This document shows positions 30,386 to 39,894 of a DNA stretch of 64,000 bases, one piece after another. The notes under the pieces were generated by a model. The model saw only the letters and a list, made by a program, of their open reading frames with translations, was not told the DNA's origin and did no database searches. The position numbers and the translations under genes are program-made. The stretch's first letter is position 1, and every line of letters begins with the position of its first letter. Source of the DNA: Nostoc mirabile CHAB5784 (GTDB lineage: Bacteria; Cyanobacteriota; Cyanobacteriia; Cyanobacteriales; Nostocaceae); assembly GCF_020829645.1 (NCBI RefSeq), contig NZ_JAIVFS010000014.1, forward strand, positions 1 to 64,000, given 5' to 3'.

Positions 30386-30410
30386 ACATTTACCTATGTG
30401 TATTTTAATT

Positions 30411-30446
30411 ACGAATTACGAATTACGAATTACGAATTACGAATTA
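30411..30446. repeat. (ATTACGA)n heptamer array
   Basis: Five tandem units end 2 bases before the ATG of the next gene, occupying its normal ribosome-site position. Confidence 0.9.
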
Positions 30447-30448
30447 GT

Positions 30449-31783
30449 ATGAGAGCTACTTATTCTGATAATTTAACTACGCTAAAAACCAGCAATATGC
30501 AATCAGTAATGATCGGCAATCGATTTATTTTAGGCATAGTTGCCTTTAGTGTGAGTTTTGGCCTTAGCCTCGTCCCAAACTGGGATTTTAATAAAGCCTT
30601 TCTCACAGGTTTAATTACTGCCGTTACTATCTATGCAGCAGCATTATTCGTAGATAAGCGACGCAGAAATTATGAAATCTTTATTTTAGGTTCTATCCGC
30701 AAGCGAATTAAAGAAATGGAGGGATTGAAAGCTCGCGTTGTCAGAGAAATAAATCAAATCGAAGAACATCATAATTTATTATATGCAGAGTCACAACAAC
30801 TGCAAAATCAAGTCACAGAAAGCCGTAAGCAAAGGGATAGCCTACATAGAGAATTAAGAACATTTGCCGGACAAAAAAAACAGTTAGAAACGGAAGTCAA
30901 TACCCTGCAAAGTGAAATTAATAACTTACAGAAAAATCAAACAGAATTGAACAATGCTTTTTCTGTCCTCACAGCAGAAAAGCGGCGTCTAGAGTCTAAT
31001 TGTAATGTATCTCGTAGTGAAATCACCCATTTGCAAAGTCAAATTTCCGAACTCCAGCAAGAGAAGCAAGAAGTTGAAAGCAATTTAACTCTTTTAGGCA
31101 GACTCAAACCCCAATTAGAAGAAAAATTATACGAACTGCGAATTGCAATTCAAGAACTAGAAGTTGAGACAACCCAAAAAAATCAATTACTGGTAGCGGT
31201 AAAAGCCGAAAGAGAAAATATCCAAGCTATCGTGAATTCTTCACAAACCCAACTTGCAGAACACAAAGCCGAATTACAGCAGTTGCAAGAGCAAGTTTCA
31301 TTATTGCAAGAAGAACGAGATTCATTACAAAATCAAGTATGGGAATTACTCCAACAAATAGAAACATTCAATCCAGAGCATTTGTCTGATAATTCCAATG
31401 AAGATGATAATGAATTGTTTCCTTTTTCTGAGATAATGGATACAGCAATCAGAAACACTTCCGAAGCTGATACATCAGATAATTTACCTGAAGAATGGAC
31501 TAATTTTTTAGAAAATATTCCAGTATACGAACTACAAGTATTAAAAGCTATAGTCGAACAAGATAATCCTAATGCTGCTATTAAAAAAATTGCCGAAGCA
31601 AACATTACTATGCCAAATCTATTAATCGATTCTATCAATGAACGAGCAAATGATACTATTGGTGAATTAATAATTGATTCAAATTCTCAAAGCCCAGAAG
31701 TTTACCCTGAATATATGAAGGATGTCAAAAAAATGATTGCAATGTATGAAGAGCGAATGGCTAAACATGCTTCGTCAAATTAA
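30449..31783 (+). CDS. Membrane-anchored coiled-coil protein with TerB-C-like domain
   Basis: 444-aa protein. Two hydrophobic segments (about residues 24-43, FILGIVAFSVSFGLSLVP, and 50-67, FLTGLITAVTIYAAALFV) anchor it, then a basic stretch and a very long coiled coil (about 80-330, rich in Leu, Gln and Glu). After an acidic linker, the last ~90 residues (LPEEWTNFLENIPVYELQVLKAIV ... LIDSINERANDTIGELIID ... VYPEYMKDVKKMI) resemble the TerB-C domain associated with the bacterial Ter stress/defence proteins. ATG 30449 is chosen because the longer open frame from 30398 encodes only the heptamer array. It sits between two ATPase genes, DUF815 upstream and DUF2791 downstream, suggesting a membrane-tethered complex. 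The TerB-C call is from pattern only. Confidence 0.7.
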   Translation: MRATYSDNLTTLKTSNMQSVMIGNRFILGIVAFSVSFGLSLVPNWDFNKAFLTGLITAVTIYAAALFVDKRRRNYEIFILGSIRKRIKEMEGLKARVVREINQIEEHHNLLYAESQQLQNQVTESRKQRDSLHRELRTFAGQKKQLETEVNTLQSEINNLQKNQTELNNAFSVLTAEKRRLESNCNVSRSEITHLQSQISELQQEKQEVESNLTLLGRLKPQLEEKLYELRIAIQELEVETTQKNQLLVAVKAERENIQAIVNSSQTQLAEHKAELQQLQEQVSLLQEERDSLQNQVWELLQQIETFNPEHLSDNSNEDDNELFPFSEIMDTAIRNTSEADTSDNLPEEWTNFLENIPVYELQVLKAIVEQDNPNAAIKKIAEANITMPNLLIDSINERANDTIGELIIDSNSQSPEVYPEYMKDVKKMIAMYEERMAKHASSN

Positions 31784-32129
31784 ATTATTATTAATGTAAA
31801 TATGTACTTTAACCTATGCGAGTATCTCACCTTTGCAAATATACCTGGCGATTATATATAAATTGCGGCTACACAAACATAGACGCTTTGCGGCTTCCCG
31901 CAGGGTAGTCCGCCTGCGCGGACTCTAGGAATTTGAAACCCACGGAGGTGGGTTTTGTCTGTATAGCCAAGCCAGTGCGTTGGGGAGCCAGTGCTATGGG
32001 CGGGTTTCCCGACTTGAGGCACCTGGCGTCCGGCTCTGCCGACTTGAAGCAACTGGCGTGCGAATTCTATTCGCCAAGGCTAATTACTGCTGCGTGCTTC
32101 TGCGTTTAGAATAAAGTGAAGTGTAATAC
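31784..32129. other. Gap before DUF2791 gene, REP-like repeats and a hairpin
   Basis: No gene seen. AAACCCAC GGAG GTGGGTTT plus T (31936-31956) forms a terminator-like hairpin. The rest is GC-rich repeat DNA with CCGACTTGAAGCAACTGGCG units related to those at 25343, 33598 and 46240. Confidence 0.6.
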
Positions 32130-33458
32130 ATGGCAAAGCTCAAAATCTCGAAAAAAATCTCCACTGCTTTAATCAATTCCCTTGGTGCGGGGGTAGTACC
32201 AAGAGTGGGAGTTGAATATATAGCAGTAGGGCGAGAAAAAGAACTAAAAAGCCTATTACAAAATCTCAATGATATTGCAGAAGGTGTAGCAGCATTTCGC
32301 TTCATAATTGGTAACTACGGTTCTGGCAAGAGTTTTTTATTGCAACTAATTCGCAACCGGGCTATGGAGCAAGGTTTTGTAGTAGCTGATGCTGATTTAT
32401 CCCCTGAACGTCGATTAGCTGGAAGCAGCAATGAAGGTGTAGCTACCTATCGAGAATTAATGAGCCACCTAGCTACAAAAACTCGTCCTGATGGTGGTGC
32501 TTTAGTCTCGATTTTAGAAGGATGGATTAATAAAATTCAACAAGAAGTGGTTAAAGAAACTGAAATGCGTCCGAATGACGATGGTTTTGATGACCAAGTT
32601 GAATCGAAAATTAGGGAAGTAGTTCAGTATATTGAAGGCTTAGTTCACGGTTTTGATTTTGGTAGCGTGATTATTGCTTATTGGCGTGGCTACCGATTGG
32701 ATGATGATAATTTAAAAAATGCGGCAATGCGCTGGTTGCGGGGAGAATTTACTACTAAAGTTGAGGCGAAAGCAGCTTTAGGAGTGCGCGTTATTATTGA
32801 TGATGATAGTTGGTATGACTATATAAAACTATTTGCTAAATTTGTAGCTGAAATTGGCTATAAAGGACTGTTAATTTTAGTTGATGAAGCCGTACATTTA
32901 TATCAAATATCTACTACAGTCACGCGGGAAAAGAATTATAATCGACTCCTGGCAATGTTTAACGATACCATGCAGTGCAAAGCAGAACATCTTGGTATTG
33001 TTGTTGGTGGAACAACTAAATTTTTAGAAGACCCCAAACGGGGACTTTTTGCAGACCAAGCTTGGCAAAGACGTACAAAGGAAAGCCGTTTTGTTGCACA
33101 AGCTAATGTTCAGGAACATTTAGGGCCAGTGATTCGCCTAAATCCGTTGAGTGAAGCAGAAATATTAACGCTTTTGCAACGTTTAGCTGAGATTCATGCA
33201 CTCAATTTTGGGTATGAACAGACTTTGACAAATCGTGAGTTGAAGGAGTTTGTGCAAGAAATTATTAATCGCTTGGGTGCAGAAGCATTACTTACACCAG
33301 GGGAAATTGTCCGAGATTTTATGAGTGTGCTGAATATTCTTCACCAAAATCCAGGAATTGTGTTTGGTGAATTAATTCATGGCTCTAAATTTAAGCCTAC
33401 TGCTATGGATAAAGATGCAGATGTGGATGAGGATGGTGCAGCCGAATTTAGTTTGTGA
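32130..33458 (+). CDS. DUF2791 (BrxC/BrxD-type) P-loop ATPase
   Basis: 442-aa ATPase. The N-terminal ISTALINSLGAGVVPRVGVEYIAVGREKE leads to Walker A in FIIGNYGSGKSFLLQLIRN and Walker B in GYKGLLILVDEAVHLY; VVGGTTKFLEDPKRGLFADQAWQRRTKESRF and HLGPVIRLNPLSEAEILTLLQRLAEIH follow. These match the DUF2791 family, related to BrxD/BrxC of the BREX phage-defence systems and found in Ter-type gene neighbourhoods with TerB-C proteins and helicases. The C-terminus is acidic. It follows the TerB-C-like gene on the same strand after 346 bp; a helicase partner commonly expected next to it is not present, and XisH-XisI come instead. Confidence 0.85.
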   Translation: MAKLKISKKISTALINSLGAGVVPRVGVEYIAVGREKELKSLLQNLNDIAEGVAAFRFIIGNYGSGKSFLLQLIRNRAMEQGFVVADADLSPERRLAGSSNEGVATYRELMSHLATKTRPDGGALVSILEGWINKIQQEVVKETEMRPNDDGFDDQVESKIREVVQYIEGLVHGFDFGSVIIAYWRGYRLDDDNLKNAAMRWLRGEFTTKVEAKAALGVRVIIDDDSWYDYIKLFAKFVAEIGYKGLLILVDEAVHLYQISTTVTREKNYNRLLAMFNDTMQCKAEHLGIVVGGTTKFLEDPKRGLFADQAWQRRTKESRFVAQANVQEHLGPVIRLNPLSEAEILTLLQRLAEIHALNFGYEQTLTNRELKEFVQEIINRLGAEALLTPGEIVRDFMSVLNILHQNPGIVFGELIHGSKFKPTAMDKDADVDEDGAAEFSL

Positions 33459-33504
33459 TTAATGATAAAGATACTACTATACTGATTTTAAATCAGGTAA
33501 AAAA

Positions 33505-33686
33505 CAATACGCTTGGGTTAAGGATAATCGTAGGTTGGGTGGAACTTAAGTGTTACCCAACAAACCCGCGAAAATGTTGGGTTTCGTTCCTCCAACGCCA
33601 CTTGCTTCAAGTCGGGAAACCGCAAGGGCGCAGTGGCTCCCCAACCTACGCAGTTTATGATTTTTGGCGCTAACTGAACTGTATTG
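33505..33686. mobile_element. 182-bp MITE, family A, 10-bp target duplication
   Basis: Ends CAATACGCTTGGGTTAAG and CTAACTGAACTGTATTG; AGGTAAAAAA flanks both sides exactly (33495-33504 and 33687-33696). Orientation is opposite to the copy at 25286. The interior has GTAGGTTGGGT / CCCAACCTACG and a GCTTCAAGTCGGGAAACCGC repeat. It separates the DUF2791 and XisH genes. Confidence 0.93.
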
Positions 33687-33710
33687 AGGTAAAAAAGTGT
33701 GTAAACAGAA

Positions 33711-34130
33711 ATGTCAGCCAAAGACTTATTCCATGAAGCAGTCAAGAAGGGTCTTCAGAAAGAGCAGTGGATAATTACACATGACCCATTAAGGATCGAG
33801 TTTGGTAAGGAGGATGAAGTTAGAATAGATTTGGGTGCAGAAAGACTCTTAGCGGCTGAAAAAGCAGGAGAAAAGATTGCGGTTGAGATTAAAAGTTTTT
33901 TGAGTGACTCAGCATTGTTTGATTTTCATCTGGCGTTGGGTCAATTTTTGAACTACCGTTTAGTTTTAGAAGCTAGTGAAAGAGAACGCATATTATACTT
34001 AGCAGTGCCAATTGCTGCTTACGAATCGTTTTTCCAACGGGATTTACCCCAAGCATCAGTGCGGCAATACCGAATTAAGTTGATTGTATATGATCCAGTG
34101 GATGAGGTGATAGTTAAATGGATAAACTAG
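33711..34130 (+). CDS. XisH family protein
   Basis: 139-aa protein of the XisH family, first known as a controlling factor for excision of the fdxN element during heterocyst development and now seen as a widespread cyanobacterial gene pair with XisI. It begins MSAKDLFHEAVKKGLQKEQWIITHDPL; VRIDLGAERLLAAEKAGEKIAVEIKSF contains the D...ExK spacing of PD-(D/E)XK nucleases; then HLALGQFLNYRLVLE and YLAVP. The XisI frame starts inside its last 13 bases. No fdxN element is nearby, so a role in that excision cannot be assumed; the nuclease-like fold suggests DNA processing. Confidence 0.92.
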   Translation: MSAKDLFHEAVKKGLQKEQWIITHDPLRIEFGKEDEVRIDLGAERLLAAEKAGEKIAVEIKSFLSDSALFDFHLALGQFLNYRLVLEASERERILYLAVPIAAYESFFQRDLPQASVRQYRIKLIVYDPVDEVIVKWIN

Positions 34131-34453
34131 CATTTTATCGTCAGTGTATTCAAAAACTATTGACCGAATACAGCGACGTTATCCCGATAAACGGCGAAAT
34201 TGATACACAAATAATTTTTGATACAGAACACGACCATTATCAAATTGTTGATTTGGGATGGGATAAACATCGCCGCATTTATAATTGTGTGATTCATTTG
34301 GACATTAAGAACCATAAAATTTGGATTCAACGTAATCAGACTGATAAGTTGATTGCTGATGAATTGGTCGCAATGGGTGTACTAAAACAAGATATTGTAT
34401 TGGGCTTGCAGCCTGTCTATGCCAGAGAATACACAGGGTATGGTGTGGGGTAG
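34118..34453 (+). CDS. XisI family protein
   Basis: 111-aa partner of XisH. MDKLAFYRQCIQKLLTEYSDV, then DTQIIFDTEHDHYQIVDLGWDKHRRIYNCVIHLDIKNHKIWIQRNQTDKLIADELVAMGV and the ending VLGLQPVYAREYTGYGVG are the diagnostic XisI features. The 13-base overlap with XisH shows translational coupling and suggests the proteins act as a complex. With the upstream ATPase and TerB-C-like genes in the same direction it may be part of a larger unit, although a MITE and its flanks lie between. Confidence 0.93.
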   Translation: MDKLAFYRQCIQKLLTEYSDVIPINGEIDTQIIFDTEHDHYQIVDLGWDKHRRIYNCVIHLDIKNHKIWIQRNQTDKLIADELVAMGVLKQDIVLGLQPVYAREYTGYGVG

Positions 34454-34596
34454 GGCTAACCAAGTTCAATCCTATCCGACCACGGAGGCGATGCCTGCGG
34501 CGAGCTAACTCTGGTGACTCATATCGTTATCTGTGTGATGCCATTTAAAATACTAATGAGTAAACCTCTGACAAAAGTCGAAATCTCTCATCAAAT

Positions 34597-35079
34597 TTAT
34601 CTGCTTTCAGGATTGATTAAAATAGCTTTTGGTTGATTAGCATTAAATAGAGAAGCAGACAACAGAATAATCGGTTTGTTTGTTTGGTTTTCTCCATAAT
34701 GAACCATTCCGGCAGATTCAACTAAAGAATCTCCCACTGTAAGCTGTATAGTTTTCCCTTTTTTAAGAATCAATTCTGTGCCGTTAGCTTTCGTTACTTT
34801 AGCTTCTCCTTCCACAACAGTATAAGTTAAAGTTCCCGCCTCTACTCGTTCAATCTGCATTCCCGGATGAGTATGAGTAGGGAGTTTTGCTCTTGGTGCG
34901 ATGATATAGCGTACAAGTTCAAGAATCTGCTTTTTATCTTGAGTTGGATAACCACTCGCTAAAACTTCACGGGTAACAGATTGAGTGTAAGTATTGGGTG
35001 AGGAGATTTCTTGGCTCTTAACAACTACACTGCCAAAACCTAGAATAGCTAAGGGGAGAATCAGAGACAGTTTTCTCAT
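34597..35079 (-). CDS. Secreted cupin-domain protein
   Basis: 160-aa protein with an N-terminal signal peptide (MRKLSLILPLAILGFGSVVVKS) and one cupin domain. The metal-binding pattern is visible as THTHPGMQIERVEAGTL in motif 1, with ESAGMVHYGEN as motif 2; YIIAPRAKLPTHTH is typical. Such periplasmic cupins bind a metal or small ligand; substrate unknown. ATG 35079 is chosen because it gives a clean signal peptide; a TTG at 35103 would add PKQKTFN. It overlaps nothing; the remains of an antitoxin gene begin just upstream on the other strand. Confidence 0.85.
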   Translation of the reverse strand: MRKLSLILPLAILGFGSVVVKSQEISSPNTYTQSVTREVLASGYPTQDKKQILELVRYIIAPRAKLPTHTHPGMQIERVEAGTLTYTVVEGEAKVTKANGTELILKKGKTIQLTVGDSLVESAGMVHYGENQTNKPIILLSASLFNANQPKAILINPESR

Positions 35080-35117
35080 ATTAAAAGTTTTTTGTTTGGG
35101 CAATACCTTTAATTAAA

Positions 35118-35373
35118 TCAGAAGCCGCCGCACTATTGGGAGTTGATCAACCTAAGATTTCTGCTTTAATAAGGGGAAAACTATCAGGTTTTTCAACAGA
35201 GCGACTTTTCAGATTTCTAAATGCTTTAGGTTGTGAAGCAGCCCTGAAGACGGGTTTCCCGTCGCTCTTTACTGCTGAACCCGAAGGGTGATGTGGAAAT
35301 AGTGGTGAAGTTGAAACCCAAATCTCAAACACAGGCTCAAACAAAAGTTTGTAGTTATGTATTAGAAAACTGA
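35118..35373 (+). pseudogene. XRE-family antitoxin gene remnant split by a 55-bp repeat
   Basis: SEAAALLGVDQPKISALIRG, then KLSGFSTERLFRFLNALGC is the helix-turn-helix of XRE antitoxins of the type that normally continue with DVEIVVKPKP. Here 55 bases (GAAGCAGCC...CCGAAGGGT, with the palindrome GACGGGTTTCCCGTC) are inserted after ...ALGC and cause a stop; the continuation DVEIVVKLKPKSQTQAQT resumes in the next frame. The 5' start is also missing and no toxin gene is adjacent, so this is a dead remnant. Confidence 0.75.
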
Positions 35374-35384
35374 AAAATGCTTAC

Positions 35385-35540
35385 TTACAGCATAGACAGA
35401 AGAGATTTTATTTCACTTATCTGCCTATCAATTACATTAAAATGATTATCAAGCATTTTTAGCATTCTCAATAGCTTGTCTGAACCCATGTAATTCGGAA
35501 ACAAATCCAAAATTAATATAATTAGTTCGATGTGGTGCAT
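35385..35540 (-). CDS. Small unrecognised protein or remnant
   Basis: 51-aa frame, MHHIELIILILDLFPNYMGS, then DKLLRMLKMLDNHFNVIDRQISEIKSLLSML. The frame is open further upstream (RYALNDLSYTKIRKKYAVS) without an ATG, so the real 5' end may be lost. Amphipathic helical composition looks like a real protein, possibly the C-terminal part of a small regulator, but no family is recognised. Confidence 0.35.
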   Translation of the reverse strand: MHHIELIILILDLFPNYMGSDKLLRMLKMLDNHFNVIDRQISEIKSLLSML

Positions 35541-35680
35541 ACTAACAGCATACTTTTTGCGTATTTTAGTATAAGATAAATCATTTAAAGCATAACGTAT
35601 CAGTATTTAAACATATTTCAGAGAATAGAACACTTTTTTACGCGTAGGCGTAGCCCGCCGTAGGCATCGCACCAACAAAA

Positions 35681-36268
35681 TCATTCACAAGTACCTTTTT
35701 GAAACAACCGATTCAAGTCTAATAATGCATCTTTAAATCCAGGAATCGCCACTGACTGGTTAGATAGAGAAATCTGCTTGCTGAGATAGCTAAACTTATT
35801 TTGAGCATTTTGATACGGTTGGTTATGACGCTCAAGTTGACGAGCCGGTAAATTCACAATCCAGTAATGAGAAATTCCGGCTTCTGCATACAATGAAAGC
35901 TTGGTTGTTTGATCGTAATCTAGAGTTTTATCTGAAATTTCAATCACTAACAAAATATCTTCGGGATAGGGATGATGAGCGAGATAATCTTCATCTCTTC
36001 CTCTTGCAATGACAACATCCGGCTCAGGCTCACTCTGATTGGGAAGGGTGATGGGATCTTGTCCACGGATGACTGCTCCATCGCCTAATAGCCGATCTAA
36101 TTGACGGCACAGGATAGAACTACAAACTGTATGAGGTGTTCCCTTTGCTGTCATTTGAATCAGTTCCCCTCGAATCAATTCAATATGATTGGCCTCTGTC
36201 AGAAATCCGAGTTCAATCAATTGATGGTATTCTGCGATCGTAAATCGCTTAGGTGTCACAGCATTCAT
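35681..36268 (-). CDS. Uma2 family (DUF820) nuclease-like protein
   Basis: 195-aa Uma2 protein: MNAVTPKRFTIAEYHQLIELGFLTEANHIELIRGELIQMTAKGTPHT at the N-terminus; the PD-(D/E)XK-like core is SEPEPDVVIARG with ILLVIEISDKTLDYDQTTKLSLYAEAGISHYWIV. All key acidic residues are in place, so it looks intact. ATG 36268 has GGAAGG 6-8 bases upstream and is preferred to the longer frame up to 36355. It stands alone between repeat-rich gaps. The role of Uma2 is not known with certainty. Confidence 0.88.
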   Translation of the reverse strand: MNAVTPKRFTIAEYHQLIELGFLTEANHIELIRGELIQMTAKGTPHTVCSSILCRQLDRLLGDGAVIRGQDPITLPNQSEPEPDVVIARGRDEDYLAHHPYPEDILLVIEISDKTLDYDQTTKLSLYAEAGISHYWIVNLPARQLERHNQPYQNAQNKFSYLSKQISLSNQSVAIPGFKDALLDLNRLFQKGTCE

Positions 36269-36362
36269 GAGACATCCTTCCAATGGCACTGATTCTACTT
36301 TTACTTGTACACTAACAGATATTAAACTGACTGCGTTGTTTACCGCCGCAGGCATCGCAATA

Positions 36363-36640
36363 ACTTAAGCCGTTGTTACTACAACTGAAGCATTCATAAG
36401 TAACCTTAAAGCTGTTGTTACTACAACTGAAGCATTCATAAGTAACCTTAAAGCTGTTGTTACTATAACTGAAGCATTCATAAGTAACCTTAAAGCTGTT
36501 GTTACTATAACTGAAGGTATTGTTATCAATGCTGAAGCCGTTATTACTACAACTGAAGCATTCATAAGTAACTTTAAAGCCGTTGTTACTACAACTGAAG
36601 CTGTTGTTATTAATGCTGAAGCTGTCGTTACCACAGCTTA
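36363..36640. repeat. Tandem array with 21/42-bp period
   Basis: Alternating 21-mers, GTTGTTACTACAACTGAAGC-type and TTCATAAGTAACCTTAAAGC-type, form 42-bp double units repeated about six times, with more divergent units in the right half. Frames remain open on the minus strand (SVVVTTALRLLMNA) but there is no support for a gene. Confidence 0.85.
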
Positions 36641-36675
36641 AGTTGTGGTTATGAATATGAATTTTTCTAAAAAGT

Positions 36676-37944
<1,269 letters not shown>

Positions 37945-38121
37945 TCAAACCAACAGCTTAACAGTTATCATATTTTGGCTCTAACATAGAGCGTAGGCGT
38001 AGCCCGTCGTAGACATCGCGTCAGCCTTTTACAAGATTTAGTCAGTAGCAGGTATACTTCTATCTTGTATCTTGCACCATTCTCAATAACCGTAGGGTAA
38101 TTTTTTAAAGATGAGGTTGTT

Positions 38122-38202
38122 ATGAGTCAGATTAAACGAGTTGCGATCGTTGGAGGAAACCACGGTAATGAGTTAACAGGAGTACATCTTGTCAACTGGT
38201 AG
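38122..38202 (+). pseudogene. Aspartoacylase-like N-terminal stub
   Basis: MSQIKRVAIVGGNHGNELTG, then VHLVNW and TAG. The IVGGxHGNExTG motif is the zinc-binding start of aspartoacylase / succinylglutamate desuccinylase family proteins. Only 26 residues remain before an abrupt junction with unrelated kinase sequence. Confidence 0.75.
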
Positions 38203-38604
38203 TGATTAAACTGCTGAAAAATCCTTATCCCACCTTTTCTGAACTCTTGTCGTTTCGCAATCAGTACACCATTGCTAAAAATCTCAACTCACCGCTAATC
38301 ATCCAAACCTACAGCCTCCAAGCCTACCAAAATGGCTATGCGCTGGTGATGGAAGACTTTGGGGGGATTTCTCTTAAAGAATGGGGAGACGCGATTAATC
38401 GCGTCTGTACTAGGGAGTGGGGAGAAATCTAGAATCTTTGATAGAGTTTTTAGAAATAGCGATCGCACTATGCAATACCTTAGATGTACTTTATCGTTCG
38501 CGCATTATTCATAAAGATATTAAACCCGCCAATATTCTAATTAATCCCGAAACCAAATAAGTTAAATTAATTGACTATGGAAATTCCGGTATGATTTTTG
38601 GCTC
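38203..38604 (+). pseudogene. Protein kinase fragment, decayed
   Basis: VIKLLKNPYPTFSELLSFRN ... SPLIIQTYSLQAYQNGYALVMEDFGGISLKEW is the N-lobe of a cyanobacterial multi-domain Ser/Thr kinase (the type followed by an AAA/GAF/histidine kinase module). A palindrome (38388-38405) is inserted next; the C-lobe resumes in another frame with IIHKDIKPANILINPETK, a stop, and VKLIDYGNSG. The 5' end is fused to the aspartoacylase stub and the remainder is missing. Confidence 0.75.
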
Positions 38605-38705
38605 GTAAACTACAGAAGCGATGCCTACGGCAACCTGAAGCAGGAACGCCAAAATCAAACTACTAATTTTAACATTTTTGAGGGGTCTAAGTCCCTCGCT
38701 TCTAA

Positions 38706-38868
38706 GAGGTTGTTTGAAAAGTGGTTAGCTGTGATTTTAAGTACTCGTTGATCCCCCCTAGCCCCCCTTAAAAAGGGGGGAATTAGAATCAAAGTCCCCC
38801 TTGAAAAGGGGGATTTAGGGGGATCTAAAACTTTTTGCTACTAACAAAAGGACTTTTCAAACAGCCTC
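38706..38868. mobile_element. 163-bp MITE-like element with TAA target duplication
   Basis: GAGGTTGTTTGAAAAGT at the left, ACTTTTCAAACAGCCTC at the right; TAA on each side (38703-38705, 38869-38871). The core is a hairpin of CCCCCCTTAAAAAGGGGGG and related arms. The TNA duplication suggests mobilisation by an IS5-type transposase encoded elsewhere. Confidence 0.78.
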
Positions 38869-38879
38869 TAAATCGCGAC

Positions 38880-39022
38880 AAGTTTTGCGGTGAGGTTAAA
38901 ATCCCCAGACGCTCTCGAAGAGACGCTAAAAGCGAACGCGGACTCGCTAACGCAACTCTTAGAGACGCACTCGCGTTCGCTAATGCAAAACAAAATTTAC
39001 GAATTACGAATTACGAATTATT
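38880..39022. repeat. Mixed repeat ending in (ATTACGA)n
   Basis: GACAAGTTTTGCGGTGAGGTTAAAATCCCC, then CTCTCGAAGAGACGC and GCGAACGCG units, then AAAACAAAATTT and a heptamer array. It is a rearranged relative of the repeats at 49281, 50352 and 52448. Confidence 0.65.
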
Positions 39023-39075
39023 TTAATGAGATAATTTCTTATTAAGAGTAAAAGTTTTGATCTCAAGCGATCGCT

Positions 39076-39195
39076 ATGACAATCACCCTTTCCCAGCAAG
39101 GCTTTGATGAACTATTTGAGGAGACGGTGGAACGTTCCCAACACCCAGATCGAGATGATGTGATGGATGTGGTGTACAAATATCCGCGACGACTG
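39076..39195 (+). pseudogene. AraC-type regulator N-terminal remnant
   Basis: MTITLSQQGFDELFEETVER, then SQHPDRDDVMDVVYKYPRRLGQ resembles the start of the AraC-family regulators that sit beside siderophore receptors in cyanobacteria. It runs straight into TonB-receptor sequence, so everything after ~40 codons has been deleted. The family call is from memory of the pattern. Confidence 0.5.
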
Positions 39196-39425
39196 GGACA
39201 AGAACCGACACACCTTTGCGTGACATTCCCCAATCAATTCAAGTCGTACCCCAAGAGGTGCTGCGCGATCAACAGGTAACTCGTTTAGACGATGCACTCA
39301 GAAATGTTCCTGGTGTAACTCAAGATTTTAACTCTGGTCCATACGCCACCTATAGAATTCGTGGATTTGAGGCATTGAATAATAATTTGCTCAGGAATGG
39401 GCAAGTTGATGCGGGGGCTGGAATA
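39196..39425 (+). pseudogene. TonB-dependent siderophore receptor, plug-domain remnant
   Basis: RTDTPLRDIPQSIQVVPQEVLRDQQVTRL-type sequence, then DDALRNVPGVTQ and YRIRGFEALNNNLLRNGQ, is the plug domain of a TonB-dependent outer-membrane siderophore receptor. Both the N-terminal region and the whole beta-barrel are missing. Confidence 0.82.
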
Positions 39426-39445
39426 GGCTTGTTTTTCGTAGGCGA

Positions 39446-39870
39446 TCGCGCTGGAGATTTGGACAATACTTACAGATAAGGAACATTTTAGCTTTGTCGC
39501 TAAAGTGTTAGGCAGAGAAGACGCTTATCAACAGGCATGGAATCGTTATTATCAGCGAATTCAAGAACTTAAAATTGCGCTGGGCGATCGCTATCAAAAT
39601 CAAAAATTTTCTTATGTCTATCTTCAAAGTAGTAATGGCTCTATATTCATTAGCGAACTTAAAAATGTATTTGCTGGTTCAATACTGAATGATGCTGGAC
39701 TGCAACGCACAAAATTACAAGATGTTATTACTCCAAACGGATACCTTTTTATTCCTGAAGAAGAACTATCAAAGATAGACGGTGATATTATATTTATAGG
39801 ATTTTATGGAGATGACGATGAAAAATACTTGAAAAAACTCAAACAAAAGCCATTATGGATAGCTTGTCTG
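39446..39870 (+). pseudogene. Iron-siderophore substrate-binding protein remnant
   Basis: WTILTDKEHFSFVAKVLGRE, then DAYQQAWNRYYQRIQELKIALGDRYQNQKFSYVYLQ and VITPNGYLFIPEEELSKIDGDIIFIGFYGDDDEKYLKKLKQKPLW fit the C-terminal lobe of a FecB-type periplasmic binding protein of an Fe-siderophore ABC transporter. It begins without a start and its last codons run into REP-like DNA (GCACTCGCGTTCGC). Confidence 0.7.
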
Positions 39871-39894
39871 CGACACGCACTCGCGTTCGCTTAG

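Noticed and set aside
31936..31956. Terminator of the TerB-C-like gene
   Set aside because: The hairpin is part of a dispersed repeat and is 150 bp after the stop; function as terminator is possible but not supported enough to call.
33455..33673. 72-aa frame after the DUF2791 gene
   Set aside because: It is mostly MITE and repeat sequence.
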